From assembly GCA_944385105.1 (NCBI GenBank), contig CALWVR010000027.1, forward strand, positions 179,209 to 243,208: 64,000 bases of DNA, read 5' to 3'. The notes beneath the pieces were generated by a model. It did not search any database, was not told where the DNA came from, and was given only the letters and a program-made list of their open reading frames with translations. How positions within the stretch are numbered: position 1 is the first letter of the stretch; every line of letters begins with the position of its first letter. The position numbers and the translations under genes were made by a program. Shown here piece by piece: positions 18,674 through 27,294 of this stretch. This stretch comes from an uncultured Clostridia bacterium. Its GTDB lineage: Bacteria; Bacillota; Clostridia; Oscillospirales; Acutalibacteraceae.

Positions 18674-19117
18674 ATGCAAATATGTGATAATTTTAATGAA
18701 GAGCAAAAAGCCCAATTTAATATATTAGAAAATAGTGAAGTACTTTTAACTGTAATAATTATAGGCTCTTTAATGAGACTTATGTATATAAATATGCAAA
18801 AGAACCAGCTGGTTAATAGTGTGCTGTGCCCTAAAACAAATGAGTCTAATAGTTCAAATGGCTTTTGCATACAGTTAGTTTCGTCTTTATTAGTAATATA
18901 TGGCCTTTTTGGATTTTATAATCAGTCTATAAATATAGCAAGAGCATCTAGTAAGGAAGGTTCAGTTGCAAAAGAACAATGTATGGAAATTACTTTAAGT
19001 GAAGTTGTTATATTAGTGTCTTTAATAAGATTGTATATGCTATTTTTGGCTAACGATAATGCTAATGCCTCAGTTAGAAATCAAGAAATATTGGAGTTAG
19101 ATGAAACAGTAGAGTAG
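18674..19117 (+). CDS. Small membrane protein, family unknown
   Basis: 147 residues with TTTGGAGG upstream of the ATG. Three hydrophobic segments at about residues 23-38, 69-84 and 109-125 are separated by polar loops; the C-terminus is acidic. The first and third segments are similar in pattern (LTVIIIGSLMRLMYI and VVILVSLIRLYMLFL), suggesting an internal duplication. No known family recognised. Single gene. Confidence 0.6.
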   Translation: MQICDNFNEEQKAQFNILENSEVLLTVIIIGSLMRLMYINMQKNQLVNSVLCPKTNESNSSNGFCIQLVSSLLVIYGLFGFYNQSINIARASSKEGSVAKEQCMEITLSEVVILVSLIRLYMLFLANDNANASVRNQEILELDETVE

Positions 19118-19189
19118 AAAAAGATTTATTATTTTGTAGATGAAATAAAATTTATAGATAACTTTCCGTTATTAACAATTTATAAAGAT

Positions 19190-19225
19190 AGGTGCTAATA
19201 ATTTTATATTAGACACTTTATTTTA
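19190..19225 (+). terminator. Possible terminator after the small membrane protein gene
   Basis: GTGCTAATA pairs with TATTAGACAC (one bulge), followed by TTTATTTTAG. Weak, and it sits just before the promoter of the next gene. Confidence 0.4.
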
Positions 19226-19236
19226 GTTTATAACTA

Positions 19237-19245
19237 TGCTATAAT
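19237..19245 (+). promoter_or_regulatory. Extended -10 promoter of the thioesterase gene
   Basis: TGCTATAAT, a perfect extended -10, lies 27 bases before the TTG start. No good -35 hexamer is visible. Confidence 0.55.
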
Positions 19246-19271
19246 GTACTAAAAAAAAAGAAGGTATTTTT

Positions 19272-20012
19272 TTGAAGAGTTATTTAAAAAAGATCACTGT
19301 TACACCCAGTGATGTTGATTTTCAATGTAAAATGAGTATAACTAGAATGATGGAAAAATTTCAAGAAATAGCAGGAGATCATGTAAAACTTTTTAATGCT
19401 GATAATGAAACATTAATAAAAAATTATAATGTATGTTGGTTTATAACGAGGATGAAAATAGATGTAAAACATTTTCCTCATTTAGGAGACGATATTATTA
19501 TAGAGACATTTCCAACAGAGCCTAAAAGATTAAAACAAAATAGATTGTATGTTATATATAATAGTAAAAATGAAGTTTTGGTAGACGGCGTTTCCGAATG
19601 GTGCTTATATGATATCAATTTGAAAAAATTAAAAAGATTTGATGAATTAAAAAGTTATTTTATGAATTCGATGGAATTTAATAAAAGCTACGACGGGTGC
19701 ACTTATACTAGATTTAATATGGATGTATTAGATGAAGACTTTTGCTATGAATATGAATCTCGGGCTTGTGATATAGACATGAATTTGCATACCAATAATG
19801 TTTCATATGGAAGAATGATAATGAACTCTTTTAACTGTGATTATCTAAGTAAGAATAAATTAAAAAGCTTTGAAATTAAATTTATAAATCAAAGTTTTGA
19901 GTCTGATGTAATAAGAATATTTAAAAAGTATATCGATAAGGATTCATTTTATATTGTTGGAAAGTCAAAGGAAAGTGACAATAAAATCTTTGAATCGATG
20001 GTTAAATTTTGA
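19272..20012 (+). CDS. Acyl-ACP thioesterase (FatA/FatB-like double hotdog)
   Basis: 246 residues from TTG with GAAGG upstream. Two hotdog repeats: the first with MMEKFQEIAGDHV and CWFITRMKIDVKHFPHLGD, the second beginning SRACDIDMNLHTNNVSYG, where D, N and H match the usual acyl-ACP thioesterase motif (D-x-N-x-H-xNN). Such enzymes release free fatty acids from acyl-ACP in the cytoplasm. In clostridia they are single genes of uncertain physiological role; the acyl chain length cannot be read from sequence. Confidence 0.87.
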   Translation: MKSYLKKITVTPSDVDFQCKMSITRMMEKFQEIAGDHVKLFNADNETLIKNYNVCWFITRMKIDVKHFPHLGDDIIIETFPTEPKRLKQNRLYVIYNSKNEVLVDGVSEWCLYDINLKKLKRFDELKSYFMNSMEFNKSYDGCTYTRFNMDVLDEDFCYEYESRACDIDMNLHTNNVSYGRMIMNSFNCDYLSKNKLKSFEIKFINQSFESDVIRIFKKYIDKDSFYIVGKSKESDNKIFESMVKF

Positions 20013-20105
20013 TATAGTTAGTTACTACTTGTTATAATATATATTTTTGTAGATAAACTCTTATATAATATACTTTAAAGTAGTATAGAATTTTTTGTCT
20101 ATAAT

Positions 20106-20130
20106 TGATGCCTGCAGTCAACAGGCATCA
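20106..20130 (+). terminator. Hairpin after the thioesterase gene, probable terminator
   Basis: TGATGCCTG / CAGGCATCA perfect 9-bp stem with a 7-base loop. Only two T residues follow directly, so termination would be weak. Confidence 0.45.
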
Positions 20131-20332
20131 TTAAAGATAGTGTATAAGAATAAGTTTTATTTAAAATGTTTTATTTTAGAGATATAATAGATTAGAATAT
20201 AATATATTTATTAATGTGTTTAAACTGAAAAGTCTTCATTTTAATTAGAATCTTATACTTATATCTAATTAATAATTTAATAATGTTCAAAAATTATGTA
20301 TTTGCTAATAACTTAAAAATATAAAAGCTAAG

Positions 20333-20362
20333 TATTTTTATGTGCTGCAGCATATAAAAATA
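20333..20362. repeat. 30-bp near-perfect palindrome with no loop
   Basis: TATTTTTATGTGCTG is followed directly by CAGCATATAAAAATA; the only deviation is one G-T position per arm. The centre is CTGCAG. No T-run follows, so it looks more like a protein-binding site or cruciform than a terminator. It lies in a 630-base gap before galU. Confidence 0.6.
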
Positions 20363-20491
20363 TTATTAGGATTTTATGATTAATTTTAATAATTATTCTA
20401 TATGTTCTATTATATTAAGTGATATGATAGACTGTAGTGTTATTAGAAAACTCAAAGAATGGAAGTCAAATGATTCTAATTTTTTATGTTA

Positions 20492-20520
20492 TTAAAAGTT
20501 TCATAAGTTGAGACTTTTAA
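20492..20520 (+). repeat. Inverted repeat upstream of galU
   Basis: TTAAAAGTTTC and GAGACTTTTAA (one G-U pair) around a 7-base loop. It is a stable hairpin without a T-tract, 120 bases upstream of galU. Together with the palindrome at 20333 it makes the galU upstream region unusually structured. No further function can be read. Confidence 0.4.
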
Positions 20521-20642
20521 AGGATTGACTAATTTTAAATAATAATATAAAATAGATACATATTTTGAATAGGGTTTAAGAGGTGACTGGTTTAATTTCA
20601 GTCCTTGCCCCATTGCAACTTAGTTTATGTGAGAGGTATATC

Positions 20643-21512
20643 ATGAAAGTAAAGAAGGCAATTATACCAGCAGCAGGTCTTGGAACAAGAGTTTTACCAG
20701 CAACGAAAGCTATGCCTAAAGAGATGTTTCCGATAGTTGATAAGCCAGCGATACAATACATAGTTGAAGAAGCTGTTAATTCTGGAATTACGGATATATT
20801 AATAATTTTAAATAGAGGAAAAAGTATTATCGAGGATCATTTTGACAAATCCCCAGAACTTGAACTAAATTTATTGAGTTCAGGAAAAGAAAAGTTTTAT
20901 GATGAAATTAATAGCATATCAAATCTTGCAAATATATACTTTACGAGGCAGAAAGAGATCAAGGGTCTTGGTCATGCTGTAAATTGTGCAAGAACATTTG
21001 TAGGCAAAGACCCTTTTGCAGTTCTTTATGGTGACGATGTTATAATTGGTAAAGATCCTGCATGTGCTCAATTGATACGAGTGTATGAAGAATTTAAAAA
21101 GCCAGTTTTGGGAATAAGTAAAGTTCCTAAGGAAGATATTTCAAGATATAGCTCTTTAGAGGTTAAAAATATAAGGGACAATATATTTAGTTGTTCAAAT
21201 ATGATTGAAAAGCCGAATGAAGATGAAATTATGTCGTTATATTCTATTTTAGGCAGATGTGTTCTTACTAGTGATATATTTGATATATTGGATGTGACTG
21301 CTCCAGGTGCGGGTGGAGAAATTCAATTAACAGATGCTATGAAGACCTTAGCTAAGAGAAGTGGTATGATGGCCGTGGAATTTACAGGAACCAGATATGA
21401 TATGGGAAATAAACTTGGAATAATGAAAGCAAATGTAGAGGTAGCACTTCAAAATAATGAGATAGGAAAAGACTTTAGAAAATACATAGAGAGCGTAATA
21501 AATAATACCTAG
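20643..21512 (+). CDS. galU: UTP-glucose-1-phosphate uridylyltransferase
   Basis: 289 residues; GAGAGG lies before ATG 20643, and an in-frame GTG at 20583 has no such site. The nucleotidyl-transferase loop AAGLGTRVLPATKAMPKEM opens the protein, and FPIVDKPAIQYIVEEA, VLYGDDVI and the EKP motif follow in normal order. Product UDP-glucose feeds glycolipid, teichoic acid and surface-glycan synthesis, which fits the glycan operon at 2028-10001 and the GT4 enzyme at 45624. Single gene with its own terminator. Confidence 0.95.
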   Translation: MKVKKAIIPAAGLGTRVLPATKAMPKEMFPIVDKPAIQYIVEEAVNSGITDILIILNRGKSIIEDHFDKSPELELNLLSSGKEKFYDEINSISNLANIYFTRQKEIKGLGHAVNCARTFVGKDPFAVLYGDDVIIGKDPACAQLIRVYEEFKKPVLGISKVPKEDISRYSSLEVKNIRDNIFSCSNMIEKPNEDEIMSLYSILGRCVLTSDIFDILDVTAPGAGGEIQLTDAMKTLAKRSGMMAVEFTGTRYDMGNKLGIMKANVEVALQNNEIGKDFRKYIESVINNT

Positions 21513-21550
21513 GGCAGTCTGGCTAATTATTGTCAAGACTGTCTTTTTTT
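21513..21550 (+). terminator. Terminator of galU
   Basis: GGCAGTCT / AGACTGTC stem (one G-U) with a 15-base loop, followed by TTTTTTT. Confidence 0.85.
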
Positions 21551-21620
21551 AAAAGGACTAATTGTTATTGAAATATATGGATTAAATTAGTATAATTGTA
21601 TGATAAAATTTTAAAATATA

Positions 21621-21653
21621 AGGAGGGAGTGCAAGTACTATTAGAGCTTGTAC
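21621..21653 (+). promoter_or_regulatory. Ribosome site separated from the rnhA start by a hairpin
   Basis: A strong AGGAGGGA (21621-21628) is too far from either possible TTG start to work linearly. A 7-bp hairpin, GTGCAAG (21629-21635) with CTTGTAC (21647-21653), sits between them. Folding it would place the site about 10 bases from TTG 21663 and bury the alternative TTG 21648 in the stem. Confidence 0.5.
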
Positions 21654-21662
21654 GATTTAATA

Positions 21663-22106
21663 TTGAAGAAAGTAGAAATATTTACAGACGGAGCCTGCAG
21701 GGGGAATCCTGGTCCAGGTGGATGGGGTGCAATTTTAAGGTATAATAATAAGGAAAAGGAGATATGCGGAGGGGAAAAAGATACTACTAATAATAGAATG
21801 GAAATATTAGCGGTTATAAAAGCTCTTGATATTTTAAAAGAACCCTGTGAAGTAACACTTTATAGTGACTCACAGTATGTATGCAATGCTATCTCTAAAG
21901 GATGGGCTAAAAAGTGGAGAGATAATGGGTGGAAAAGAAACAAGAATCAACCTGCCTTAAATAAAGACCTATGGGAAAGACTACTATTGCTACTTGAAAA
22001 ACATGTAGTTAATGTTGTGTGGATAAAGGGTCATGCGGGGCATGAGGAAAATGAAAGGTGTGATATTTTAGCTGTTAAAGCAGCAGAAAAGGTAAATTTA
22101 GAATAG
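21663..22106 (+). CDS. rnhA: Ribonuclease HI
   Basis: 147 residues from TTG 21663, which matches the usual family N-terminus ([19 protein letters not shown]). The four catalytic acids are present: D9 in FTDG, E47 in NNRMEIL, D69 in YSDSQYV and D133 in ERCDILA. The basic protrusion ([19 protein letters not shown]) typical of E. coli-type RNase HI is intact, which is less common in Firmicutes than RNase HII/HIII. It degrades RNA in RNA-DNA hybrids. The start is read through a structured leader (separate entry). Confidence 0.93.
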   Translation: MKKVEIFTDGACRGNPGPGGWGAILRYNNKEKEICGGEKDTTNNRMEILAVIKALDILKEPCEVTLYSDSQYVCNAISKGWAKKWRDNGWKRNKNQPALNKDLWERLLLLLEKHVVNVVWIKGHAGHEENERCDILAVKAAEKVNLE

Positions 22107-22199
22107 ATTGTATAGTTGCATAATATTGTTTTATGAAGTATTATTTATATAGCAGCCGTTTTTATTTTACTTAAACTTACTAAATGAAGGTGATTTTTA

Positions 22200-23381
22200 A
22201 TGAATAAGTATATTTATGCGGATAATGCCGCAACGACTCAAGTATCAGAGAGAGTACTTAAGGCTATGCTTCCTTATTATAAGGAACGATTTGGAAACCC
22301 TTCAAGCATATATTCTATAGGGCAAGAAGCTAAAGATGCAGTTGAATCTGCAAGACAAATTGTTGCTTCATATTTAAATGCAGATATGGATGAAATATAT
22401 TTTACGTCTGGTGGAAGTGAATCTGATAATTGGGCAATAAAAGGTATAGCTTATCAGATGGGGAAAAAAGGTAAGAAACATATAATAACTACTAAATTTG
22501 AACATCATGCAGTGTTACACACTGTTGAAGCCCTTGAAAAAGAAGGGTTTGAAATAACTTATTTAGATGTACATGAAGATGGTATTATTCGTCTAGATGA
22601 ATTAGAAAATGCGATAAGGAAAGATACTGCGCTTGTAACAATTATATATGCTAATAATGAGATTGGTACGATTCAACCTATTGAAGAAATAGGAAAAATC
22701 TGTAGAGAAAAAGGTGTAATATTCCATACAGATGCAGTTCAAGCTGTTTCTAATGTACCTATTGATGTAAAGAGTCAAAACATAGACTTGCTATCTTTGT
22801 CTGGACATAAGTTTCATGCTCCAAAAGGGGTAGGAGCTCTTTATATAAAGCGTGGAATAACTTTAGAAAAACTTATTCACGGAGGAGCTCAAGAGAGAAA
22901 GCAAAGAGCCGGGACAGAAAATGTTGCGGGAATTGTTGGACTTAGCGTTGCTCTTAAAGAGGCTTGTGATAACATGGAAGAAAGAAATAAGAGAGTTGTG
23001 GCTATGAGAGATAAGCTTATAGACAACCTTTTAAAAATAGATAAGTCAAGACTTAATGGTCATCGTACAAAACGTTTACCTGGAAACGTCAATATGAGTT
23101 TTAGAGGAATTGAAGGGGAATCCTTACTACTTATGCTTGGTGCCAAAGGAATATGTGCTTCATCAGGTTCAGCATGTACTTCAGGTTCGCTTGATCCTAG
23201 TCATGTATTACTGGCTATTGGGCTTCCTCATGAAACAGCACATGGTTCATTAAGGCTTACTATAGGTGGGGATAATACAGAAGAGGAGATAGATTACATT
23301 TTAAAGGAAATACCTTCAATTATTGAGAATCTTAGGAGAATGTCTCCACTGTGGGAAAAAATTATAAAAGAAGAAAATTGA
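22200..23381 (+). CDS. nifS: Cysteine desulfurase (NifS/IscS family)
   Basis: 393 residues, PLP-dependent. The PLP lysine is in [12 protein letters not shown], the conserved His-His in FEHHAVLHT, and the active-site Cys in the loop [18 protein letters not shown]. It takes sulfur from cysteine and passes it to the scaffold encoded 20 bases downstream, so this is the Fe-S assembly pair. It is the NifS-type (group I) enzyme, as expected in clostridia, and feeds Fe-S enzymes such as the serine dehydratase and radical SAM proteins in this window. No IscR gene is adjacent. Confidence 0.95.
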   Translation: MNKYIYADNAATTQVSERVLKAMLPYYKERFGNPSSIYSIGQEAKDAVESARQIVASYLNADMDEIYFTSGGSESDNWAIKGIAYQMGKKGKKHIITTKFEHHAVLHTVEALEKEGFEITYLDVHEDGIIRLDELENAIRKDTALVTIIYANNEIGTIQPIEEIGKICREKGVIFHTDAVQAVSNVPIDVKSQNIDLLSLSGHKFHAPKGVGALYIKRGITLEKLIHGGAQERKQRAGTENVAGIVGLSVALKEACDNMEERNKRVVAMRDKLIDNLLKIDKSRLNGHRTKRLPGNVNMSFRGIEGESLLLMLGAKGICASSGSACTSGSLDPSHVLLAIGLPHETAHGSLRLTIGGDNTEEEIDYILKEIPSIIENLRRMSPLWEKIIKEEN

Positions 23382-23400
23382 TTCTAGAAAGGAGTTTTTT

Positions 23401-23856
23401 ATGGCATATAGTGAAAAGGTGATGGAACATTTCTCAAATCCGAGAAATGTAGGAGAAATAGAAGATGCAGATGGTATAGGTGAAGTAGGTAACCCTAAAT
23501 GTGGGGACATTATGAAAATGTATATTAAGGTCAATGACGGTATTATAGAAGACGTAAAATTTAAGACATTTGGCTGTGGTGCTGCTATAGCAACAAGTTC
23601 AATGGCTACAGAATTAATAAAGGGTAAGAAAATCGAAGAAGCATTAAAACTTACTAATAAAGCAGTTATGGAGGCCCTTGGAGGGTTGCCACCTGTGAAA
23701 GTACATTGCTCTGTACTTGCTGAGCAAGCAATAAAAACTACCATTGCAGATTATTATAGAAAAAGAGGGATAGACCCTGAGCCTATAATAGGTTCCTTAA
23801 AAAGCTGTAATCATGATCAAGAACTTTGTAATTGTGACAACTGCACTTGTGAATAA
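23401..23856 (+). CDS. nifU: Fe-S cluster assembly scaffold NifU/IscU-like
   Basis: 151 residues, starting MAYSEKVMEHFSNPRNVGEI as IscU-type scaffolds do. The three ligands are in NPKCGDIM, KTFGCGAAIA and KVHCSVLAEQ. The last 16 residues form a Cys-rich tail (C-N-H-D-x3-C-N-C-D-x2-C-x-C), unusual for a plain IscU and absent from the classical three-domain NifU. It follows nifS by 20 bases and almost certainly forms an operon with it. Confidence 0.93.
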   Translation: MAYSEKVMEHFSNPRNVGEIEDADGIGEVGNPKCGDIMKMYIKVNDGIIEDVKFKTFGCGAAIATSSMATELIKGKKIEEALKLTNKAVMEALGGLPPVKVHCSVLAEQAIKTTIADYYRKRGIDPEPIIGSLKSCNHDQELCNCDNCTCE

Positions 23857-23902
23857 ATAAGATTTTTATAATTAATTGTTTAAAATATTAAGGATGGTTA
23901 AA

Positions 23903-24691
23903 ATGAAAAAAATAATAACGATGGTTTTGCTAATGACTGTATTTAATTCTAGTGCATGTGTTTTTGCTTTAAATGAACATACTTCGGGTGATTTGTGTGA
24001 GTCGTCAAGCCAATCAATTTGTAAAAATGAAGAAAGTAAGAAAATATTAAATGTTAAATACTATGGTCAACAAGAATCAGGATTAGTATCGGGATGTGAG
24101 GCTGTTAGTTCCTCCATGCTACTTAGTTATTATGGATGTGATATTTCCCCAAAAGACTTTTCAGATTATTATATTATAAAAAAAGATTGGACTGTAAAGG
24201 CAAGAAGAACTTTTTATGGAGCCGATCCTAATAGTGCTTATGTAGGAAATCCTTATATAAAAAGTGGTATGAACTGTGGATTTGGATGCTATGCACCTGC
24301 AATTGTAAAGGCTATTAATAGAGCTTTTGCAGAGAAGGATTCTACTCGATTGGCTATTAATGTGACAGGAGTGACTATTGAACATTTAATTGATAAATAT
24401 ATAAAAAATGATCAACCAGTTCTTTTATGGGCAACAATGGATATGAAAGAGTCAAGACCGACGGTGTCATGGAAGGTAGATTATGTTGATGAAAATGCTA
24501 AATATGCTTTAGGACAAACTTATACATGGATAGCAGGAGAGCATTGTTTGGTTTTGGTAGGATATGACAATGATAATTATTATTTTAATGATCCATATAT
24601 GAATCATGGACTAATATCATACAACAAAGACCTTGTTAATAAAAGATATCATGAACTTGGAATGCAATCAGTCGCTGTTATAGAGAAATAA
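23903..24691 (+). CDS. Secreted papain-like cysteine peptidase (C39-like)
   Basis: 262 residues. ATG 23903 follows AAGGATGG and gives a clear signal peptide, MKKIITMVLLMTVFNSSACVFA, so the protein is exported. The Cys of LVSGCEAVSSSMLLSYYG and the His of AGEHCLVLVGYDN followed by FNDPY give a Cys-His-Asp/Asn set typical of the C39-like fold (PF13529 type). It is not a PCAT domain, since it is not fused to a transporter. It may cleave surface peptides or act in the cell wall. Its position after nifSU is probably chance. A role in maturing GG-leader peptides of this genome is possible but unsupported. Confidence 0.75.
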   Translation: MKKIITMVLLMTVFNSSACVFALNEHTSGDLCESSSQSICKNEESKKILNVKYYGQQESGLVSGCEAVSSSMLLSYYGCDISPKDFSDYYIIKKDWTVKARRTFYGADPNSAYVGNPYIKSGMNCGFGCYAPAIVKAINRAFAEKDSTRLAINVTGVTIEHLIDKYIKNDQPVLLWATMDMKESRPTVSWKVDYVDENAKYALGQTYTWIAGEHCLVLVGYDNDNYYFNDPYMNHGLISYNKDLVNKRYHELGMQSVAVIEK

Positions 24692-24709
24692 GATTTAAGT
24701 GGTATTATT

Positions 24710-26074
24710 ATGGAATACAAAGTAGAAAGAGACACTATGGGTGAAGTTAAAGTTCCTTGTGATAAATATTGGGGAGCACAAACTCAAAGAAGCTATAATA
24801 ACTTTAAAATTGGAAAGGAAAAAATGCCGATTGAGTTGATACATTCATATGCTGTTTTAAAAAAAGCATGTGCAATTGCGAATAATAAATTGGGCATACT
24901 TGAGGACGAAAAAAAGGATGCTATATGCAAAGTAAGCGATGAGATGTTATCTGGAAAGCTTGATAATAATTTTCCTTTATCCGTTTTTCAGACAGGAAGC
25001 GGAACGCATACTAATATGAATGTTAATGAAGTGATATCAAATAGAGGCAATGAACTTTTAGGGGATATAATGTTGCACCCAAATGATGTAGTAAATATGT
25101 CCCAGAGTTCTAATGACACTTTTAGCACTGCTATGAGGATATCTGCAGTGTGTGAGATAGAAGATAAACTTTTACCAGAAATTGATGAACTTATAATTAC
25201 CCTTGAAGGGCTAGAAAACGAGAATAAAGACGTTATAAAAATAGGAAGGACACACCTACAAGATGCAGTACCAATAAAGTTTTCTCAGGAGATAAGTGGA
25301 TATAGGTTTATGCTTAAAGGCTCTAAAGAGATGTTACTAAGTTCTTTAGAAAATTTAAAGAAACTGTCTATAGGAGGCACTGCTGTTGGAACCGGGTTAA
25401 ATGCTCCGGATGAGTTTGATAATGAAGTTACTAATATATTGTCAAAACTATTGAAAAAAGAATTTTATCCGAGTCATAATAAGTTTTACTCTATGACCTC
25501 ATTTAATGATTTAGTATTTGCACATGGTGCCTTAAAGGCGTTGGCGGCTGACTTAATGAAGATATCAAACGATATAAGATGGTTAGCAAGCGGTCCTCGA
25601 TGTGGACTTGGGGAAATATCTATTCCAGAAAATGAACCAGGAAGTTCGATAATGCCGGGGAAGGTTAATCCAACGCAATGTGAAGCTATGGCTATGGTGG
25701 CTGTACAGGTAATATCGAATGATGTAGCTGTTGGATTTGCAGCATCTCAGGGTAACTTTGAATTAAATGTGTTTATGCCTGTTTGTATATATAATTTTTT
25801 ACAGTCGGTACGTCTTTTAACAGATTCAATAAGATCATTTAATAAGAATTGTGTTTCAGGGATAAAGATTAATGAGCAGAAGAGTCTTGAATATTTAGAG
25901 AGAACATTAATGACAGCTACAGCTTTAAACCCATACATAGGCTATGAAAAAGCAGCAAAAGTTTCTAAAGAAGCTTTTACAAAAGGATGGTCTTTGAAGA
26001 GAGCGGTAGTGGAGCTTGGATTTCTAACAGAATCTGAAGCTGAAATAGTGTTAGATCCTAAAAAGATGATTTAA
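24710..26074 (+). CDS. fumC: Class II fumarate hydratase
   Basis: 454 residues. FPLSVFQTGSGTHTNMNVNEV and the loop SSIMPGKVNPTQCEAM mark the fumarase/aspartase superfamily; the N-terminal NFKIGKEKMP and the overall pattern favour fumarase C over aspartase. It hydrates fumarate to malate without an Fe-S cluster, unlike class I fumarase. The malic enzyme gene follows 17 bases downstream, so the pair would carry fumarate to malate to pyruvate. Confidence 0.9.
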   Translation: MEYKVERDTMGEVKVPCDKYWGAQTQRSYNNFKIGKEKMPIELIHSYAVLKKACAIANNKLGILEDEKKDAICKVSDEMLSGKLDNNFPLSVFQTGSGTHTNMNVNEVISNRGNELLGDIMLHPNDVVNMSQSSNDTFSTAMRISAVCEIEDKLLPEIDELIITLEGLENENKDVIKIGRTHLQDAVPIKFSQEISGYRFMLKGSKEMLLSSLENLKKLSIGGTAVGTGLNAPDEFDNEVTNILSKLLKKEFYPSHNKFYSMTSFNDLVFAHGALKALAADLMKISNDIRWLASGPRCGLGEISIPENEPGSSIMPGKVNPTQCEAMAMVAVQVISNDVAVGFAASQGNFELNVFMPVCIYNFLQSVRLLTDSIRSFNKNCVSGIKINEQKSLEYLERTLMTATALNPYIGYEKAAKVSKEAFTKGWSLKRAVVELGFLTESEAEIVLDPKKMI

Positions 26075-26091
26075 TAGAGAGGTAATTTTAG

Positions 26092-27252
26092 ATGGATATT
26101 AGTGATGAATCACTAGAGTTGCATTATAAGCTTGGTGGGAAAATAGAGATAAAATCAAGGTATAGCATAAAAGATAAGAAAGACTTATCACTTGTCTATA
26201 CTCCAGGGGTGGCGAAGGCGTGCAGGGAAATAGAAAGAGATTACAACAAATCGTTTGAACTGACAAGAAGGGCAAATTTAGTTGCTGTGGTTACAGATGG
26301 TACAGCAGTTTTGGGGCTTGGTAATATAGGCCCAAGTGCTGCAATGCCTGTTATGGAGGGCAAGTGTGCACTTTTTAAAGAATTTGCAGGTATAGATGCA
26401 TTTCCTATTTGCATTGATTCAACGGATGTAGAAGAAATTGTTGAAACAATAAGACTCATTTCTAAAAGTTTCGGTGGGATAAATCTTGAGGATATATCAG
26501 CACCAAGATGCTTTGAAATAGAGAAGAGGTTAAAAGAAGTATGTGATATACCTGTTTTTCACGATGACCAGCATGGCACAGCTATAGTGGTAGCTGCTGC
26601 GCTATTAAATTCAATAAAGATTACACATAAAAAAATGGGAAGTGTAAAAATAGTAATTAATGGAGCGGGAGCAGCTGGAATAGCTATTGCAAAACTTCTA
26701 ATTAATATGAAGTTTGGAGAAATCATCCTTTGCGATATTAATGGAATTATATGCAGGGGAGACGCTTCATTGAATGAAGCTCAAAAGGAAATTTCTAAGT
26801 TGACTAACAAAAACTTACTTAGAGGTAGTTTAGAAGATGCTCTAAAGGGAGCTGATGTATTTATAGGAGTGTCTGCTCCTAACTTAGTGAATAAGAATAT
26901 GGTTTCGAAGATGAATTCCCCTATAATTTTTGCGCTTGCGAATCCAACTCCTGAAATTTCACCAGAAGAAGCTGTAGCAGGAGGTGCTATGGTGGTCGGA
27001 ACAGGAAGATCGGACTTAAAAAATCAAATTAATAACGTTTTAGCGTTTCCAGGGATTTTTAAGGGCGTGTTAAGATCAGGAGCAAGACTTATAACTGAAG
27101 AAATGAAAGAAAAAGCGGCTTATGCAATAGCGTCAATGGTAACTCAAGACCAACTTAATGATGGAATAGTGATACCAGATGCTTTAAATAAAGATGTAGC
27201 AGAAGCTGTAGCGGAGGCGGTGGAATCTTGTGTAAATAAGACTGAAATGTAA
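26092..27252 (+). CDS. NAD(P)-dependent malic enzyme (short, prokaryotic type)
   Basis: 386 residues. SLVYTPGVAKACREI carries the catalytic Tyr; GTAVLGLGNIGPSAAMPVMEGK carries the catalytic Lys; PVFHDDQHGTAIV holds metal ligands; NGAGAAGIAIAK is the dinucleotide-binding loop. It decarboxylates malate to pyruvate with NAD(P)H formation. Cofactor choice cannot be decided by eye. It forms an operon with fumC and ends at a terminator shared with the convergent gene. Confidence 0.9.
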   Translation: MDISDESLELHYKLGGKIEIKSRYSIKDKKDLSLVYTPGVAKACREIERDYNKSFELTRRANLVAVVTDGTAVLGLGNIGPSAAMPVMEGKCALFKEFAGIDAFPICIDSTDVEEIVETIRLISKSFGGINLEDISAPRCFEIEKRLKEVCDIPVFHDDQHGTAIVVAAALLNSIKITHKKMGSVKIVINGAGAAGIAIAKLLINMKFGEIILCDINGIICRGDASLNEAQKEISKLTNKNLLRGSLEDALKGADVFIGVSAPNLVNKNMVSKMNSPIIFALANPTPEISPEEAVAGGAMVVGTGRSDLKNQINNVLAFPGIFKGVLRSGARLITEEMKEKAAYAIASMVTQDQLNDGIVIPDALNKDVAEAVAEAVESCVNKTEM

Positions 27253-27287
27253 ATTAGGGTGGATACAAGATTTATCCACCCTAATTT
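27251..27287. terminator. Bidirectional terminator between malic enzyme and the pseudouridine synthase
   Basis: Perfect 14-bp stem AAATTAGGGTGGAT / ATCCACCCTAATTT around a 9-base loop. The A-rich and T-rich arms suit both convergent genes. Confidence 0.85.
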
Positions 27288-27294
27288 ACGAATA

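Noticed and set aside
20376-20495. A 39-codon frame in the galU upstream region
   Set aside because: The ribosome site is weak (TAGGA), composition is not protein-like, and there is no other support; kept only as part of the region finding.
23903-24691. The C39-like peptidase as the processing protease for the GG-leader proteins
   Set aside because: It has a signal peptide and no transporter fusion, and lies far from both leader genes; leader cleavage at GG is normally done by PCAT transporters on the cytoplasmic side.
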